From the NCBI GenBank assembly GCA_024682455.1, contig JAIKZF010000070.1:1-43128 (forward strand): DNA of 43,128 nucleotides. The letters are read 5' to 3'. The notes under the pieces are model-generated. The model was not told the origin of the DNA. It worked only from the letters and a program-made list of their open reading frames with translations, and ran no database searches. This DNA is from Ruminiclostridium sp. Its GTDB lineage: Bacteria > Bacillota > Clostridia > Oscillospirales > Ruminococcaceae. The position numbers were made by a program, and so were the translations under genes. Positions 32,316 to 40,200 of the stretch are shown piece by piece. Numbering within the stretch: position 1 is the stretch's first letter; the number at the start of each line of letters is the position of its first letter.

Positions 32316-33599
32316 ATGAAATATGCCCTGATAACCTTTGGCTGTAAGGTCAACCAATATGAAAGCTCCGCCGTCGGGACAGCCCTGCGCGAGGCGGGAT
32401 TTGAGCCCTGCGGCAGCCCCGAGGACGCCGATATCGTGATAATCAACTCCTGCTCGGTCACGGAGAACGGCGACAAAAAAGCCCGACGCGCTGTGCGTGC
32501 CGCAAAGCGCGGCGGGGCGATCACCGTCCTTACCGGCTGTTATCCGCAGGCGTTCCCGGAGGAAGCCGCTGCCTGCGGAGCTGACATAGTCTGCGGCACA
32601 GCATCGCGCGCTAAGATCCCGGGGCTGATACGTGAATACCTCGAACGCGGCAGCGCGCACGCCGATCTCACGCTGCCCCGCGAATATGAGGAGCTGCCCT
32701 GCGCCGTAACAGACGACAGGACGCGGGCTTTCATCAAGATCGAGGACGGCTGTGACCGCTACTGCTCGTACTGCGTCATACCCTACACCCGCGGGCGTGT
32801 GCGTTCGCGGCCTCTGCCGGCGATCGCGGAGGAGGCGCGGCTCTGCGCGGAGAACGGTCATAAGGAGGTAGTGCTGGTAGGGATAAACCTGTCACGCTAC
32901 GGCTCGGACACAGGCTGCGGGCTCGCGGACGCGGTAAGCGCCGCCTCGGAGCCCGCGGGTATCGTGCGTGTGCGGCTGTCGTCGCTGGAGCCGGAGCTCA
33001 TCGACGAGGAGACCGCCGAACGTCTCGCCGCCTGTCCGAAGCTCTGCCCGCATTTCCACCTGTCGCTGCAAAGCGGCTGCGACTCGACGCTCAAGCGCAT
33101 GAACAGGCACTACGACACGGCGGAGTATATGCGCATGACCGAACGTCTGCGCGCCCGATTCCCAGACTGCGCGATAACCACCGATATAATGGTGGGCTTT
33201 GCGGGGGAGACCGACGAGGAATTCGCCGAGTCGCTCAGATTCGCGGAGACCGCGGGCTTCGCGCGGATACACGTCTTTACCTACTCGATACGTAAAGGCA
33301 CCGCCGCCGAGAAGCGCACGGACCATATCCCCGAGGCAGTCAGAGCCGAGCGTTACGCCGCCATGTCGGCTACCGCAGATCGGGTATACGAGCGATTCCT
33401 GCGTGAAAACACCGGCAGGATCTTCGATATCCTGATACAGAAGCGGACCTCGCCGGACTATGCCGCGGGGCTGGCTCCGAACTATCTGCCCGTGCGGATA
33501 TACGGCTCGGAAGCCAAGCGCCACGACATCGTAAGGGTAAGGATCACCGGCGCAGGCGACGGCTTCTGCACCGGGGAAGAAATAAAGGGACAAGCGTGA
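32316..33599 (+). CDS. mtaB: tRNA (N6-threonylcarbamoyladenosine(37)-C2)-methylthiotransferase
   Basis: This 427-residue radical-SAM enzyme has the N-terminal UPF0004 domain with three cluster cysteines (FGCKVNQYES, INSCSVTE, LTGCYPQ), the radical-SAM motif CDRYCSYC (Cys146, 150, 153) and a C-terminal TRAM-like end. The FGCKVNQYES opening marks the MtaB branch, which turns t6A into ms2t6A at position 37 of ANN-decoding tRNAs, rather than MiaB or RimO. GGAG eleven bases upstream supports the ATG. A terminator overlaps its stop. Confidence 0.92.
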   Translation: MKYALITFGCKVNQYESSAVGTALREAGFEPCGSPEDADIVIINSCSVTENGDKKARRAVRAAKRGGAITVLTGCYPQAFPEEAAACGADIVCGTASRAKIPGLIREYLERGSAHADLTLPREYEELPCAVTDDRTRAFIKIEDGCDRYCSYCVIPYTRGRVRSRPLPAIAEEARLCAENGHKEVVLVGINLSRYGSDTGCGLADAVSAASEPAGIVRVRLSSLEPELIDEETAERLAACPKLCPHFHLSLQSGCDSTLKRMNRHYDTAEYMRMTERLRARFPDCAITTDIMVGFAGETDEEFAESLRFAETAGFARIHVFTYSIRKGTAAEKRTDHIPEAVRAERYAAMSATADRVYERFLRENTGRIFDILIQKRTSPDYAAGLAPNYLPVRIYGSEAKRHDIVRVRITGAGDGFCTGEEIKGQA

Positions 33600-33615
33600 A
33601 GGCTCGTCCCTTTTT
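33584..33615 (+). terminator. Terminator overlapping the mtaB stop
   Basis: AAAGGGAC (33584-33591) pairs with GTCCCTTT (33606-33613), with an inner AGC/GCT; the T run is 33611-33615. It lies 3 bp from the stop of the convergent operon and may act both ways. Confidence 0.8.
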
Positions 33616-33618
33616 GCG

Positions 33619-34086
33619 TTATTCTATCGTATATTTTATCCCTGCCGTATCCAGCGCTGAGATCAGGCCTTCCATGGCGTTCTGGGTCGCGCTGTCGTCG
33701 GTGATGCGCACAAGCACGTCTCCGGTCACAGCCTTTGCGGCAGACGCTATCTCCTCCGCGGTAGATTCCGCGCCGTTGCATATCAGCGTACCGCCCGAGA
33801 CCTTTACATCTATGTAGGTCGGAGCAGGCTCTGTCGCCGCCGTCACGGCAGGTGCAGCCGTTACCGCCGCTGTACTGCCTCCGGAAGCGGACGCGGAGGT
33901 CCCGTTCCTGAGTATTCCCATGCCGTTGCCGAAGCCGAGCGGGTCAAACAGGAACATTACTGCCAGCAGGATCCCTATAATAAGGAGCAGTATAAGTATA
34001 ACGAGAGCGCCCCGGCTGGTCTTCTTTTTCAGCTTCTTGTTCTGCTTTTCGAGCTTCTGATTCTGCTTTTCATAGTCCTTTGCCAT
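33619..34086 (-). CDS. Single-pass membrane protein with an ExbD/TolR-like C-terminal domain (third gene of channel operon)
   Basis: This 155-residue protein has a Lys/Gln-rich cytoplasmic N-terminus (QNQKLEKQNKKLKKK, coiled-coil-like), one membrane segment (about 27-48), an Ala/Thr/Ser-rich linker and a small extracellular domain (about 93-155). That domain (VSGGTLICNG, then VLVRITDDSATQNAMEGLI and LDTAGIKYT) resembles the ExbD/TolR folded domain in pattern, but there is no Asp in the membrane segment. ATG 34086 has AGGAG eight bases upstream; a TTG at 34092 is rejected. It lies 15 bp after the ExbD-like gene and is probably a dedicated partner of it. Confidence 0.7.
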   Translation of the reverse strand: MAKDYEKQNQKLEKQNKKLKKKTSRGALVILILLLIIGILLAVMFLFDPLGFGNGMGILRNGTSASASGGSTAAVTAAPAVTAATEPAPTYIDVKVSGGTLICNGAESTAEEIASAAKAVTGDVLVRITDDSATQNAMEGLISALDTAGIKYTIE

Positions 34087-34101
34087 TTTCAAGTCTCCTT
34101 T

Positions 34102-34680
34102 TCAGCGTGAAATGTTGATATTGGTACAATAAAAATTGTCGTACTTTTTCCCGACGTCGTCCGCTGCCGCGTTTATGAGCTTCACGTCGCTGTAAAGGGC
34201 GCGGTCGCCGTCATACACGAGCGCGCAGAGTATCACGTCGTCCTTCCCGAGCCCCGACTCCGCGAGCACTTTCTCAATGCTTTCGGCGATCTTCTCACGG
34301 CTTTCCAGCAGGGTATGACCCAACTCGCCGTTCTCGTCGAGGATAAACAGCTTGCCGACCGCGTCGTAGCTGAGGTTCAGCGTTATCATACGCCCCTCCG
34401 CGAACTCGTTGAGAGCCTTCTGATTGGCAGCGGCTATGCTCTCGCTGTTCTCCGATATATAGCGGTCGAGCTCCGACCGGACATTCTCGTAATCGGAATG
34501 CGCCGCCTCCAGCTCCTCGGTGAGCTCGCCGGTACGCTGCTCATAGGCCGCTGCCTGTTCGGCGGCTTCATTCTTTACCCGCTCGTTCTCGCGCCCCATG
34601 TTCATCATGACCCAGAAGAGCATTATGAGGATAACATCGAGCAGGGCTGTCAGCTCTATGGCTATACCCTTATTTTTCAT
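34102..34680 (-). CDS. ExbD/TolR/MotB-like stator protein with coiled coil
   Basis: This 192-residue protein has one N-terminal membrane helix (IELTALLDVILIMLFWVMM) with a single Asp15 in the position used for proton passage in ExbD, TolR and MotB. A long charged helix (about 28-75, AAEQAAAYEQRTGELTEELE) predicts a coiled coil, followed by an extracellular domain. MotB-type peptidoglycan-binding OmpA motifs are absent. It overlaps the ExbB-like gene by 11 bp. Together they should form a proton-driven (or sodium-driven) channel that does mechanical work; the cargo is unknown, since a monoderm cell has no TonB receptors. Confidence 0.78.
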   Translation of the reverse strand: MKNKGIAIELTALLDVILIMLFWVMMNMGRENERVKNEAAEQAAAYEQRTGELTEELEAAHSDYENVRSELDRYISENSESIAAANQKALNEFAEGRMITLNLSYDAVGKLFILDENGELGHTLLESREKIAESIEKVLAESGLGKDDVILCALVYDGDRALYSDVKLINAAADDVGKKYDNFYCTNINISR

Positions 34681-35317
34681 CGGCGTCAGCCTCTATCATC
34701 ACGACGGCGACATCGTTTGACGGCACGCTGTCGGGTATATCGGTCTCCCGGATCTCGTCGGGAACGAGCTCCTCCGGTCTGTCGGCTGGCTGAGCCGCGT
34801 CGGGAGCCTGTCTTGCCGCCTTTATGTCCTCGCTGCTGTTCTGTTCGAGGAAAATGCGCACGCTGCGGTCGTTGTTTTCTATCTCCGGCGAGACCGTACC
34901 GTCAAGGAATTTGAACAGTATGGCGAAAACAAGTCCCCAGAACGTCGATGTCAGCGCTGCGTAGAAATTCCCGGTCACGTTGTCCATATCTCCCACGAGT
35001 CCCAGCAGGGACACTACCGTGCCGAGTATGCCGAGCAGCGGGAATATGCCGGTTATGTTTATGTACAGGGAATACAGCCGTCCCACAGCCCCGTGTACGG
35101 ACATGACCTCCTCCTCGCTGAGAGCGGCAAGGTGCTCGTCCGCCTGACGGCGTGACAGGTGAAAGTGCGGAACATAGATCGTGCGGTTCATCATGCCGCG
35201 CAGCTTGTCCGTATTCTTTTTCAGAAAATAAAGCACGGCTCCGTTTAAGATCGCGGCAAGAAATATTATAAGGTCGAAGCCGAAAAGGTTCTTGAATATC
35301 ACAGCTATGAATTCCAC
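34670..35317 (-). CDS. MotA/TolQ/ExbB proton-channel family protein
   Basis: This 215-residue protein has three membrane segments (about 14-30, 82-107, 117-137). The pair GIFPLLGILGTVVSLLGLV and ALTSTFWGLVFAILFKFL is the family signature, including the Thr/Pro-lined channel region. The C-terminal 70 residues are acidic and cytoplasmic, with no long ZorA-type tail. GTG 35317 is chosen since AGGGGGTGA lies five bases upstream; GTG 35326 overlaps that site. It leads a three-gene operon from the promoter at 35340-35368. Confidence 0.85.
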   Translation of the reverse strand: MEFIAVIFKNLFGFDLIIFLAAILNGAVLYFLKKNTDKLRGMMNRTIYVPHFHLSRRQADEHLAALSEEEVMSVHGAVGRLYSLYINITGIFPLLGILGTVVSLLGLVGDMDNVTGNFYAALTSTFWGLVFAILFKFLDGTVSPEIENNDRSVRIFLEQNSSEDIKAARQAPDAAQPADRPEELVPDEIRETDIPDSVPSNDVAVVMIEADADEK

Positions 35318-35339
35318 ATCCGTCACCCCCTGCCATTAC

Positions 35340-35368
35340 ATAATAACACATTATCGTACAAAAATCAA
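35340..35368 (-). promoter_or_regulatory. SigA-type promoter of the ExbB/ExbD-like operon
   Basis: On the - strand TTGATT (35368-35363) and TATTAT (35345-35340), 17 bp spacing, extended TG. Confidence 0.72.
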
Positions 35369-35427
35369 TAATTTTCGCAAATATTAACAGGGCAATGAAT
35401 TATTGCAGCGGCAGTTACCAGTAAATA

Positions 35428-35456
35428 TTGACTTATTGCGAAAAAAGTGGTATACT
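35428..35456 (+). promoter_or_regulatory. SigA-type promoter of the YczE-like gene
   Basis: TTGACT (35428-35433) and TATACT (35451-35456), 17 bp spacing. Confidence 0.75.
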
Positions 35457-35555
35457 AATAAAATTAGCAGAAAAAAGGCTGCCGGGCAGAATGTCAGGCA
35501 ATTGCCGCAAAGCGGCATACGGAGCGGGAGGCGCGGGTTCCGCGCAGAAGAGAGC

Positions 35556-36246
35556 ATGAAAGATAAAAGCAAGAAAAGTATTCGCGGGCAGATAGTGCTC
35601 GGCTGGTTAAAAATAGTATCGGGGCTGCTGATATTCGCATTCGGCGTGCACCTGACGATATACGCTAACATCGGGGCTGGCGCCCTGGGACTGCCTCGGC
35701 ATGGGACTGGCGAACCACACGCCCTTCAACTACGGCATCTCGATGACGCTGATAGCTCTGACGGTGCTGATGATCGACATAATAATGAAGGAACGCATAG
35801 GCTTCGGGACGGTGATAGACGCGCTTCTGACCGGTAATTTCGTACAGCTCTTCAATTCCCTCGATCCGCTCCCGGAGAACGGCAATATGTGGATAGGCAT
35901 AGGCGTTATGCTGGCGGGATTTGTTTTTATGGCGCTGGGTATGTGGGTGTATATGAGCGCCGGTCAATGCTGCGGACCGCGCGATGCGTTGCTGGTGGCG
36001 CTGGGAAAGAGGCTCCCTAAAATACCGATAGGTCTGGTCGAGGTGCTGCTGTGGAGCGCGGTGCTGCTGTGCGGCTGGCTCCTCGGAGGTCAGGTGGGCA
36101 TAGGAACGCTCATAAGCACCTTCGGCGCGGGGCTCGTTATGCAGCTGGTCTACGGTATCATACGCTTCGAGCCGCGCGATGTGCGGCACAGGGGTCTCAT
36201 AGAGACCGTCGGCATACTTGCCGGAAGAGCCGCGAAGGACAAATGA
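35556..36246 (+). pseudogene. YczE/DUF6198-like membrane protein, frameshifted
   Basis: The ATG at 35556 opens MKDKSKKSIRGQIVLGW and runs to NIG at about 35675, then falls out of frame. Shifting by one base at the GGGG run (35673-35676) restores NIGLAPWDCLGMGLANHT, the hallmark of the YczE family, and the second frame continues to 36246 with four more membrane segments. The intact product would be about 229 residues. Translation of the second part alone would start at ATG 35701, which has no good ribosome site. It is either a recent pseudogene or an extra base in the assembly. The function of the family is not established. Confidence 0.85.
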
Positions 36247-36312
36247 GCGGCTCCGCGTATCGCGGCGGAAAAACCGGCTTTTTCGGTCTATTGCTAAGAA
36301 AGGACGTTTATT

Positions 36313-36897
36313 ATGATAATCGACATCTCACAGGAAGTATTTACGTGCCGCACATTCCCCGGCGATCCTCCGCCCGTATGCGAGAGGGCGATGAGCATGG
36401 ACAGGGGCGACCTGTACAACCTCACCAATTTCTCGATGTGCGCGCATAACGGTACGCACGTTGACGCGCCGTTCCACTTCATCAATGACGGGCTCACCAT
36501 AGACAAGGCAGGGCTGTCGGCGTTCGTCGGAGACTGCTGTGTCGTCCGCCGTGAGGGCGAACTGACCTCGAATGACGTCGCGGAGATCATGGAGACCGCA
36601 AGGAGCGCCGATGCCGCAAAGCGCCTGCTGATAGCGGGGAAGGCGGTAGTCACCGAGGAAGCCGCGCGCGCCTTTGCCCGGTCGGGCATTGTTCTGCTGG
36701 GCAACGAGAGCCAGACCGTAGGCCCAGAGGACGCGCCTCTAAACGTGCACCTTATCCTGCTCGGAGCGGGGATAGTGCTTCTTGAGGGCATAGTGCTCAG
36801 CGACGTGCCGGAGGGCAGATATTTCCTCAGCGCAGCGCCGCTGAAGCTCGGAGGCTGCGACGGCGCGCCGTGCAGAGCATATCTTATAACGAAGTGA
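36313..36897 (+). CDS. Cyclase family protein (kynurenine-formamidase-like metal hydrolase)
   Basis: This 194-residue protein carries the cyclase/KynB metal-binding motif HNGTHVDAPFHF (about residues 45-56) and opens with the typical IIDISQEVFTCRTFPGDPP. Members hydrolyse formamides or cyclic amides such as N-formylkynurenine; substrate cannot be assigned, and no tryptophan-degradation gene is near. AAAGGA lies eleven bases before the ATG. It follows the frameshifted membrane gene after 66 bp with no clear terminator, so it may share that promoter. Confidence 0.85.
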   Translation: MIIDISQEVFTCRTFPGDPPPVCERAMSMDRGDLYNLTNFSMCAHNGTHVDAPFHFINDGLTIDKAGLSAFVGDCCVVRREGELTSNDVAEIMETARSADAAKRLLIAGKAVVTEEAARAFARSGIVLLGNESQTVGPEDAPLNVHLILLGAGIVLLEGIVLSDVPEGRYFLSAAPLKLGGCDGAPCRAYLITK

Positions 36898-36914
36898 TAA
36901 GAGCGCGGCGCGGC

Positions 36915-36943
36915 TTGACAAAAGCTGAGCCGGGTAGTATAAT
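36915..36943 (+). promoter_or_regulatory. Strong SigA-type promoter of the diguanylate cyclase
   Basis: TTGACA (36915-36920) and TATAAT (36938-36943), 17 bp spacing, 40 bp before the ATG. Confidence 0.85.
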
Positions 36944-36982
36944 GAAAAAAGCCCGGCGTCGGATCCGGCTATGGAGGGCAAG

Positions 36983-38089
36983 ATGATAAAGGACGAATAT
37001 TTGCAGAGCGTGGTGCAGATAAACTGCATACCCGTTCTTATAATAGTATTTCTGTTTTTCTTTCTGCAGGTAAACTATACATACGAAAAAGAGCTTACAA
37101 AAAAGTTCCTTCCGTCGGTGCTGCTGCTCCTGCTGCTCATTATCGTGGACAATTTCGATTATTACTGCTATGACGCGATACTGTTCGAGGGCGTGGGAGG
37201 ACTGATACACCGCGCTGCCTCCATGCTCGGGTACGATGTCCGTATACTGCTCATGTCAAGGCTGATAGCGATAGCCGCGTCGAGGATAATGTCGTCGGTG
37301 AAAAACATAGAGCTGAAGATCAGCCTCCCTGCGATGATAAATGTCGTGCTCCTGCTGCCGTGCCTGTTCACCGACCTGTTCTTCTTTTATCGTGAGGACG
37401 GCTCGATCGGCAGAGGGATTTTCGCCTATGAGCCGCATTTACTGTCGGCTGTCTACATATTCTTCCTGTTTTTCCTCTCGTACAAATGCCGGAAGATAGG
37501 CAAGACCGGGGAGATGGGCATATTGGCGATATGCGGGATCGTGACCGTATTAAGCGTTCTCGCGGAGTTCCTGTTCGCGCTGAGAGGCATACTCGACGGC
37601 GTTGTAGCGCTGGATATAACGTTCTACTATCTGTACCTGCACATAGAGCATTTCCGCTTCGACTCGCTGACGGGCATCTTCAACCGTGACGCTTTCATCG
37701 CGGACGTCGAAAAATACGATCACGGCGAGATCTCTCACCTTCTCAGCATTGACCTGAACGACCTGAAAAAGCTGAACGACACCTACGGACACGCGGAGGG
37801 CGACAAGGCTCTGAAAACGATAGCTTCCGTTATCAAGGCTTCGTGTATCCCGAACAGCTTCGCGTACCGCGTCGGCGGAGACGAGTTCGCGGGTATCTGT
37901 CTCGGGAAGGACGGCGGAGAGGTCACGGAAATGGTCAGCGCGATATACTCGGGCGTTGAGGAGGCGGGTTATTCCTGCGCCGTGGGCTTTGCGGAGTGGA
38001 AGAAGGGCATGACCTTCACCGAGGTCTACAAAGAGGCGGACGACCGTATGTACCGCAAGAAGTGCGCCATGAAGCACCCGGATAAGTAA
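36983..38089 (+). CDS. Membrane-bound diguanylate cyclase (GGDEF)
   Basis: This 368-residue protein has about six membrane helices in the first 215 residues, without an extracellular loop large enough for a ligand domain, and a C-terminal GGDEF domain with an intact RVGGDEF at about residue 296-302 and the usual FDSLTGIFNRDAF and YGHAEGDKAL motifs. It should make c-di-GMP from GTP at the membrane. The RxxD product-inhibition site five residues before GGDEF is absent. ATG 36983 is preferred, because GGAGGG at 36973-36978 is a ribosome site that also spans the alternative ATG at 36971. Confidence 0.9.
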   Translation: MIKDEYLQSVVQINCIPVLIIVFLFFFLQVNYTYEKELTKKFLPSVLLLLLLIIVDNFDYYCYDAILFEGVGGLIHRAASMLGYDVRILLMSRLIAIAASRIMSSVKNIELKISLPAMINVVLLLPCLFTDLFFFYREDGSIGRGIFAYEPHLLSAVYIFFLFFLSYKCRKIGKTGEMGILAICGIVTVLSVLAEFLFALRGILDGVVALDITFYYLYLHIEHFRFDSLTGIFNRDAFIADVEKYDHGEISHLLSIDLNDLKKLNDTYGHAEGDKALKTIASVIKASCIPNSFAYRVGGDEFAGICLGKDGGEVTEMVSAIYSGVEEAGYSCAVGFAEWKKGMTFTEVYKEADDRMYRKKCAMKHPDK

Positions 38090-38130
38090 TGCCGGAGAAC
38101 GGCTGATATCCCGCCCTGCTATGTAAATGA

Positions 38131-38159
38131 AAGAGCCGGACTGTAAAAAGTCCGGCTCA
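38131..38159 (+). repeat. 29-bp direct repeat A (hairpin, former terminator)
   Basis: A 10-bp stem, GAGCCGGACT (38133-38142) with AGTCCGGCTC (38149-38158), identical over 29 bp to 38347-38375. It follows the diguanylate cyclase but lacks a T run (ACATTCTG follows), unlike copy B. Confidence 0.85.
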
Positions 38160-38197
38160 CATTCTGTCAAAAAAGTTCCGTTTTCAGTTATTTCTTT

Positions 38198-38332
38198 TTC
38201 TTTTACTATCAAAAGGAGCACTACCCACCCCCGCTGCAAGGCGAAGCGGTTTGTTTTAGGGTCCAGCCCTTTTTTAAAAGGGCTGGCCGCCGGAGGCACT
38301 CGAGCGCAAGCGGTCACTCGAGTGCAAGCGGC
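38198..38332 (+). repeat. Dispersed intergenic repeat element, copy 2
   Basis: Near-identical to 10805-10943: the CTGCAAGGCGAAGCG block, TTTGTTTTAGGGT, the hairpin CCAGCCCTTTT/AAAAGGGCTGG (38263-38286), GCCGCCGGAGGC, then two 18-bp units (38298-38315, 38316-38332) against three in copy 1. The orientation is the same and the setting is again between convergent genes. The stretch 38160-38197 before it holds no gene. Confidence 0.85.
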
Positions 38333-38346
38333 TTCTTTGAAACTCT

Positions 38347-38380
38347 AAGAGCCGGACTGTAAAAAGTCCGGCTCATTTTT
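38347..38380 (+). terminator. Terminator, 29-bp direct repeat B
   Basis: The same hairpin as 38131-38159 but followed by ATTTTTG, so this copy has the T run of a working terminator on the + strand. It ends 16 bp before the stop of the convergent response regulator. Confidence 0.85.
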
Positions 38381-38395
38381 GTATTATCGTGATAT

Positions 38396-39022
38396 TCAGC
38401 CCTTTATCTCGGTATAGTAGAACACCGCGAGCTGCGTCCTGTCACGAAGCTCAAGCTTGTCGAGCAGAGTGCTTATATAGTTTCGCACTGTGCCCTCGCC
38501 GAGAAAGAGCTTCGCGGCGATCTCCCTGTTTGACAAGCCGGCGGCTACCAGTTCGGTTATCTCGCGTTCCTTCTCGCTAATGCCGTGAGCTTCAAAGTCG
38601 AAGCTCTCCTTCGGCCTGATTAGGTCGGGGAGCTTGCCGATTATCTTGTCTCCGAAGACGGTCTGACCGCGCATTACGGCTTCGAGCGACGGTGCTATCA
38701 CCTCGAAGTCCTGCTTAAGTATATAGCCCTTGGCTCCCATGTTGAGAGCGCTGATTATGTACTCATCGTCGGAGAAAGTGGTCAGGTACAGCAGCTTCGC
38801 GTCCGGGAACTCGCGCAGTATCTCCTTTCCCGCGTCTATGCCGCTCATTCCCTCCATACGAATGTCCATAAGCATAACGTCCGGACGATACTGTTTGTAA
38901 AGCGCGACAGCCTCGCTCCCGCTGCTGCCCGTTGCGGTGACGGTTATTTTTTTTGTGCTTTCAAGTATCGTTTTCAGCGACATAGCGACGAGTCTGTCGT
39001 CGTCGATAACGACTATATTCAT
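38396..39022 (-). CDS. NarL/FixJ-family response regulator (REC-LuxR)
   Basis: This 208-residue protein has a receiver domain with the acidic pocket VVIDDD, phospho-acceptor Asp53 (LMDIRM) and Lys in YILKQD, and a C-terminal LuxR helix-turn-helix (ISEKEREITELVAAGLSNRE, then GEGTVRNYISTLL). It should bind DNA as a dimer when phosphorylated. GGAGG precedes the ATG; the gene overlaps the upstream kinase by 4 bp (ATGA), a classical coupled pair. Targets cannot be read from the window. Confidence 0.93.
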   Translation of the reverse strand: MNIVVIDDDRLVAMSLKTILESTKKITVTATGSSGSEAVALYKQYRPDVMLMDIRMEGMSGIDAGKEILREFPDAKLLYLTTFSDDEYIISALNMGAKGYILKQDFEVIAPSLEAVMRGQTVFGDKIIGKLPDLIRPKESFDFEAHGISEKEREITELVAAGLSNREIAAKLFLGEGTVRNYISTLLDKLELRDRTQLAVFYYTEIKG

Positions 39023-40089
39023 TTCCCGGCCTCCTTAGGTATAGTCATGAATACGCGAAAACCGCTGTCCGAGGGAGTAAAGGTTATCTGTCCGCCTACG
39101 CCCGCGGCTCTGTCCTCCATATTTTTCAGCCCTATGCCGCCGCGCTTCATCGCTCCGCAGCTCCCGTTGTCCTCTACCAGCAGCTGATAGAACGCGGGGT
39201 GTTCGCGGAAAACAATGTCTATCCGGCTTCCGTTCGAGTGCTTCACCGCGTTTGATATGCTTTCCTTCACGACTCCGGCTGTACAGAGCTTTATGTCGCC
39301 CGGTATATTCTCTCCCGCGTCGTAGTTCAGCGTAACGTCAAATCTGCCATCAACGGCGCTCGTCATATCGAGTATCGTCTTTTTCAGATCTATCGAGTTG
39401 TCGTGCAGGTCATGGACGCTGGCGCGGATACTTGTCATAGCGCCGTCGAGGGTGTTTTTCAGTTCCTCCAGAGGCTCGGCGAGAGCCTCGTCCTTGTTTA
39501 TGACCCTCAGCGCTCCTACCTGGAGTATCGAGCGGGTCAGCATATGACCCACATTGTCGTGTATCTCCCGCGCTATCCTGTTTCGCTCTTTGAGCGTGGC
39601 GAGACGCGCCTCGTTATCCTGAGCATCGGCGAGCTTACGGTTCTGTGAGGTTAGCTGCATATTCTTCTCGGTGATGTCGTCGTGCAGGGCGGTAAGCTTT
39701 CCGACCGTGCTCTCCAGTACCGATATCCGTCTGTATATTATGTAGGAGGTCGCCGCTCCGACGAAAATAATTATCAGCTGCTCGGTTCCGAGCCGGTCGA
39801 TGCCCGGTATCACGGAGACCGCCGGAAGAACGAGCCACGGACGCTTAATGCAGCAGGCGTCGTACAGTATCAGCGGGAGCGAGCACAGCATTATCGGCAT
39901 GAACCCGCAGCTGAGAGCCCAGCACGCGGTCAGAACGGCTGAGGCTGTCCTGTCGCCGAGCACCTGCACAGCCGCCGACACGGTCACCGCGGCGAGCAGG
40001 GCTATAACGGGAGCTGTAAGCTCATCTGACATGACAAAGCCTGCCGCGCATATCAGTATGACAGCGCATTTTTCGAGCAGTCTGTTCAT
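39019..40089 (-). CDS. Sensor histidine kinase, HisKA_3 (DesK/NarX-like)
   Basis: This 356-residue protein has four to five N-terminal membrane helices with very short loops (about 8-145), a coiled-coil linker, the HisKA_3 box with His177 (REIHDNVGHML) and an ATPase domain (VKESISNAVKHS, then GGIGLKNMEDRA). Lack of an extracellular domain suggests sensing within the membrane, as for DesK-type intramembrane kinases. ATG 40089 with GGGAAGTG upstream is preferred over earlier in-frame ATGs at 40119 and 40143. It shares a strand with the hybrid kinase 111 bp upstream, without a clear promoter between them. Confidence 0.9.
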   Translation of the reverse strand: MNRLLEKCAVILICAAGFVMSDELTAPVIALLAAVTVSAAVQVLGDRTASAVLTACWALSCGFMPIMLCSLPLILYDACCIKRPWLVLPAVSVIPGIDRLGTEQLIIIFVGAATSYIIYRRISVLESTVGKLTALHDDITEKNMQLTSQNRKLADAQDNEARLATLKERNRIAREIHDNVGHMLTRSILQVGALRVINKDEALAEPLEELKNTLDGAMTSIRASVHDLHDNSIDLKKTILDMTSAVDGRFDVTLNYDAGENIPGDIKLCTAGVVKESISNAVKHSNGSRIDIVFREHPAFYQLLVEDNGSCGAMKRGGIGLKNMEDRAAGVGGQITFTPSDSGFRVFMTIPKEAGK

Positions 40090-40200
40090 CGTTGTTTCAC
40101 TTCCCGCAGCATTGATCATAAGCCCTGTGCAGAACCTCCGCAAGCAGCGCGAAAAAGCCTGTCCGGGCAGTTCTGCCCCGCGCGCCCGACGTGCGGCTCT

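Noticed and set aside
33619-35317. Zorya anti-phage system
   Set aside because: ZorA/ZorB-like pieces are present, but the ExbB-like protein has no long cytoplasmic tail, the ExbD-like protein has no OmpA domain, and no ZorC, ZorD or ZorE gene follows; the next genes are unrelated and convergent.
40090-40200. Possible terminator between the 7TM kinase and the DesK-like kinase
   Set aside because: On the - strand GGGCAGAACTGCCC forms a hairpin, but the T run lies eight bases further on and the stem is only 6 bp; read-through into one signalling operon is at least as likely.
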